NCBI GenBank assembly: GCA_934446065.1
Contig: CAKSDP010000015.1
Span: 1 to 48,712 of the forward strand
Direction of reading: 5' to 3'
Origin: an uncultured Eubacteriales bacterium
GTDB taxonomy: Bacteria; Bacillota; Clostridia; Oscillospirales; CAG-272
Length of the DNA: 48,712 nt
In this document: positions 48,223 to 48,712 of the stretch, one piece after another
Position numbering within the stretch: the first letter of the stretch is position 1
Layout of the letters: every line of letters begins with the position of its first letter
Translations under genes and position numbers: made by a program
Notes under the pieces: generated by a model
Told to the model about the DNA's origin: nothing
What the model saw: only the letters and a program-made list of their open reading frames with translations
The model's database searches: none

Positions 48223-48712
48223 TTATTTTCTCGGCTCATCACCAAATTTGCGCGGAGGCATACCTCCGGGCGGGGGAGGCATGCTGCCCGGGTGCTCCGT
48301 ATCGCTGTTTTCAATGTACCTCTTTGCCTGAGTTGTGAACAGCTCAAAATATTTTCCCCGCTTCGCCATAAGCTCCGAGTGGCTGCCGATCTCACCGACA
48401 CGTCCGCCGTCGATCAGAATGATTTTGTCGGCTGTTGTCGCGCTCGAGAGACGGTGCGACACAAATATCGTGGTCTTGTCGCGGCGAAGCTCATCGAACT
48501 GCGTGAATATCTCCTGCTCTGCCATCGGGTCAAGAGATGCCGTCGGCTCATCAAGTATCAGAAAATCGGAATCGCTGTAAAAAGCACGCGCAACGGCGAG
48601 CTTCTGCCACTGTCCGATCGACAGCTCGGTTCCGTCGGCTTTAAAATAACGCATGAGCGGCGTGTCGTATTTGCGCGACAGCTTTTCGATAAATACGTCC
48701 GCGTTGCTCTGG
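48223..48712 (-). CDS. ABC exporter, C-terminal part of the ATPase domain (partial)
   Basis: Only the last 162 codons are in the window; the gene runs off its right edge. Present are the signature motif in GTELSIGQWQKLAVARA (LSIGQ instead of LSGGQ), Walker B with D-loop in FLILDEPTASLDP, the H-loop in TIFVSHRLSSATTADKI, and GEIGSHSELMAKRGKYFELF. These are typical of ABCB-type fused permease-ATPase exporters. The C-terminus adds a Pro/Gly/Met-rich tail (GSMPPPPGGMPPRKFG) that is not part of the ATPase fold. The substrate is unknown. Confidence 0.9.
   Translation of the reverse strand, partial: QSNADVFIEKLSRKYDTPLMRYFKADGTELSIGQWQKLAVARAFYSDSDFLILDEPTASLDPMAEQEIFTQFDELRRDKTTIFVSHRLSSATTADKIILIDGGRVGEIGSHSELMAKRGKYFELFTTQAKRYIENSDTEHPGSMPPPPGGMPPRKFGDEPRK

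Overview
The window looks like part of the chromosome of a spore-forming Clostridia-type Firmicute. The evidence is a cotJA-cotJB-cotJC spore coat cluster, lysine and ZTP riboswitches, many -35/-10 pairs spaced exactly 17 bp, the LL-diaminopimelate aminotransferase route to lysine, a MecA-like adaptor, CarD, and an S-layer-homology protein. The DNA is moderately GC-rich, and the family cannot be settled from sequence alone. Almost everything is housekeeping. I see no rRNA, tRNA, CRISPR array, phage, transposase or defence system.

Layout: 1-880 holds the cotJ operon (minus), whose last gene is cut short by a terminator-like hairpin. 1016-3667 holds a P-loop ATPase and radA (plus). 3680-10973 is a minus-strand block: GH27 alpha-galactosidase, MecA-like adaptor, RodA-type SEDS protein, prolyl-tRNA synthetase and PcrA/UvrD helicase. 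10993-12685 holds a tiny Gln/Asn-rich ORF and an SLH-domain surface protein (minus). 12763-23717 is one purine operon, purE-C-F-M-N-H-D-L (minus), with a ZTP riboswitch at its head and a terminator at its end. A YegS-type lipid kinase follows (minus).

24816-30197 is the lysine/DAP operon dapA-dapB-dapF-dapL-lysA (plus) under a lysine riboswitch. 30216-35068 holds carD (minus), a cytidylate-kinase-like gene with an unknown partner (plus), and an acyl-ligase/ACP/TagA-type glycosyltransferase group (minus). 35184-45163 is a plus-strand block: sugar epimerase; upp with two pseudouridine synthases, an Lnt homologue and a DUF3810 protease; murA; a DUF1858 protein; trmK; and a Nif3-like protein. An FkbM methyltransferase (minus), a HIT protein (plus), lysC (minus) and the end of an ABC exporter (minus) close the window.

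The genes interlock in two places. lysC makes aspartyl phosphate for the DAP pathway, and DAP feeds peptidoglycan together with MurA and RodA. The purine operon is controlled by a sensor of its own intermediate ZMP, the substrate of the PurH-type enzyme it encodes. The points most worth a second look are a PurF without the N-terminal cysteine nucleophile, a PurH lacking its cyclohydrolase half, the truncated cotJC, a terminator-like hairpin right at the predicted 5' end of the mecA-like transcript, and the Gln/Asn-rich mini-gene behind two palindromes.
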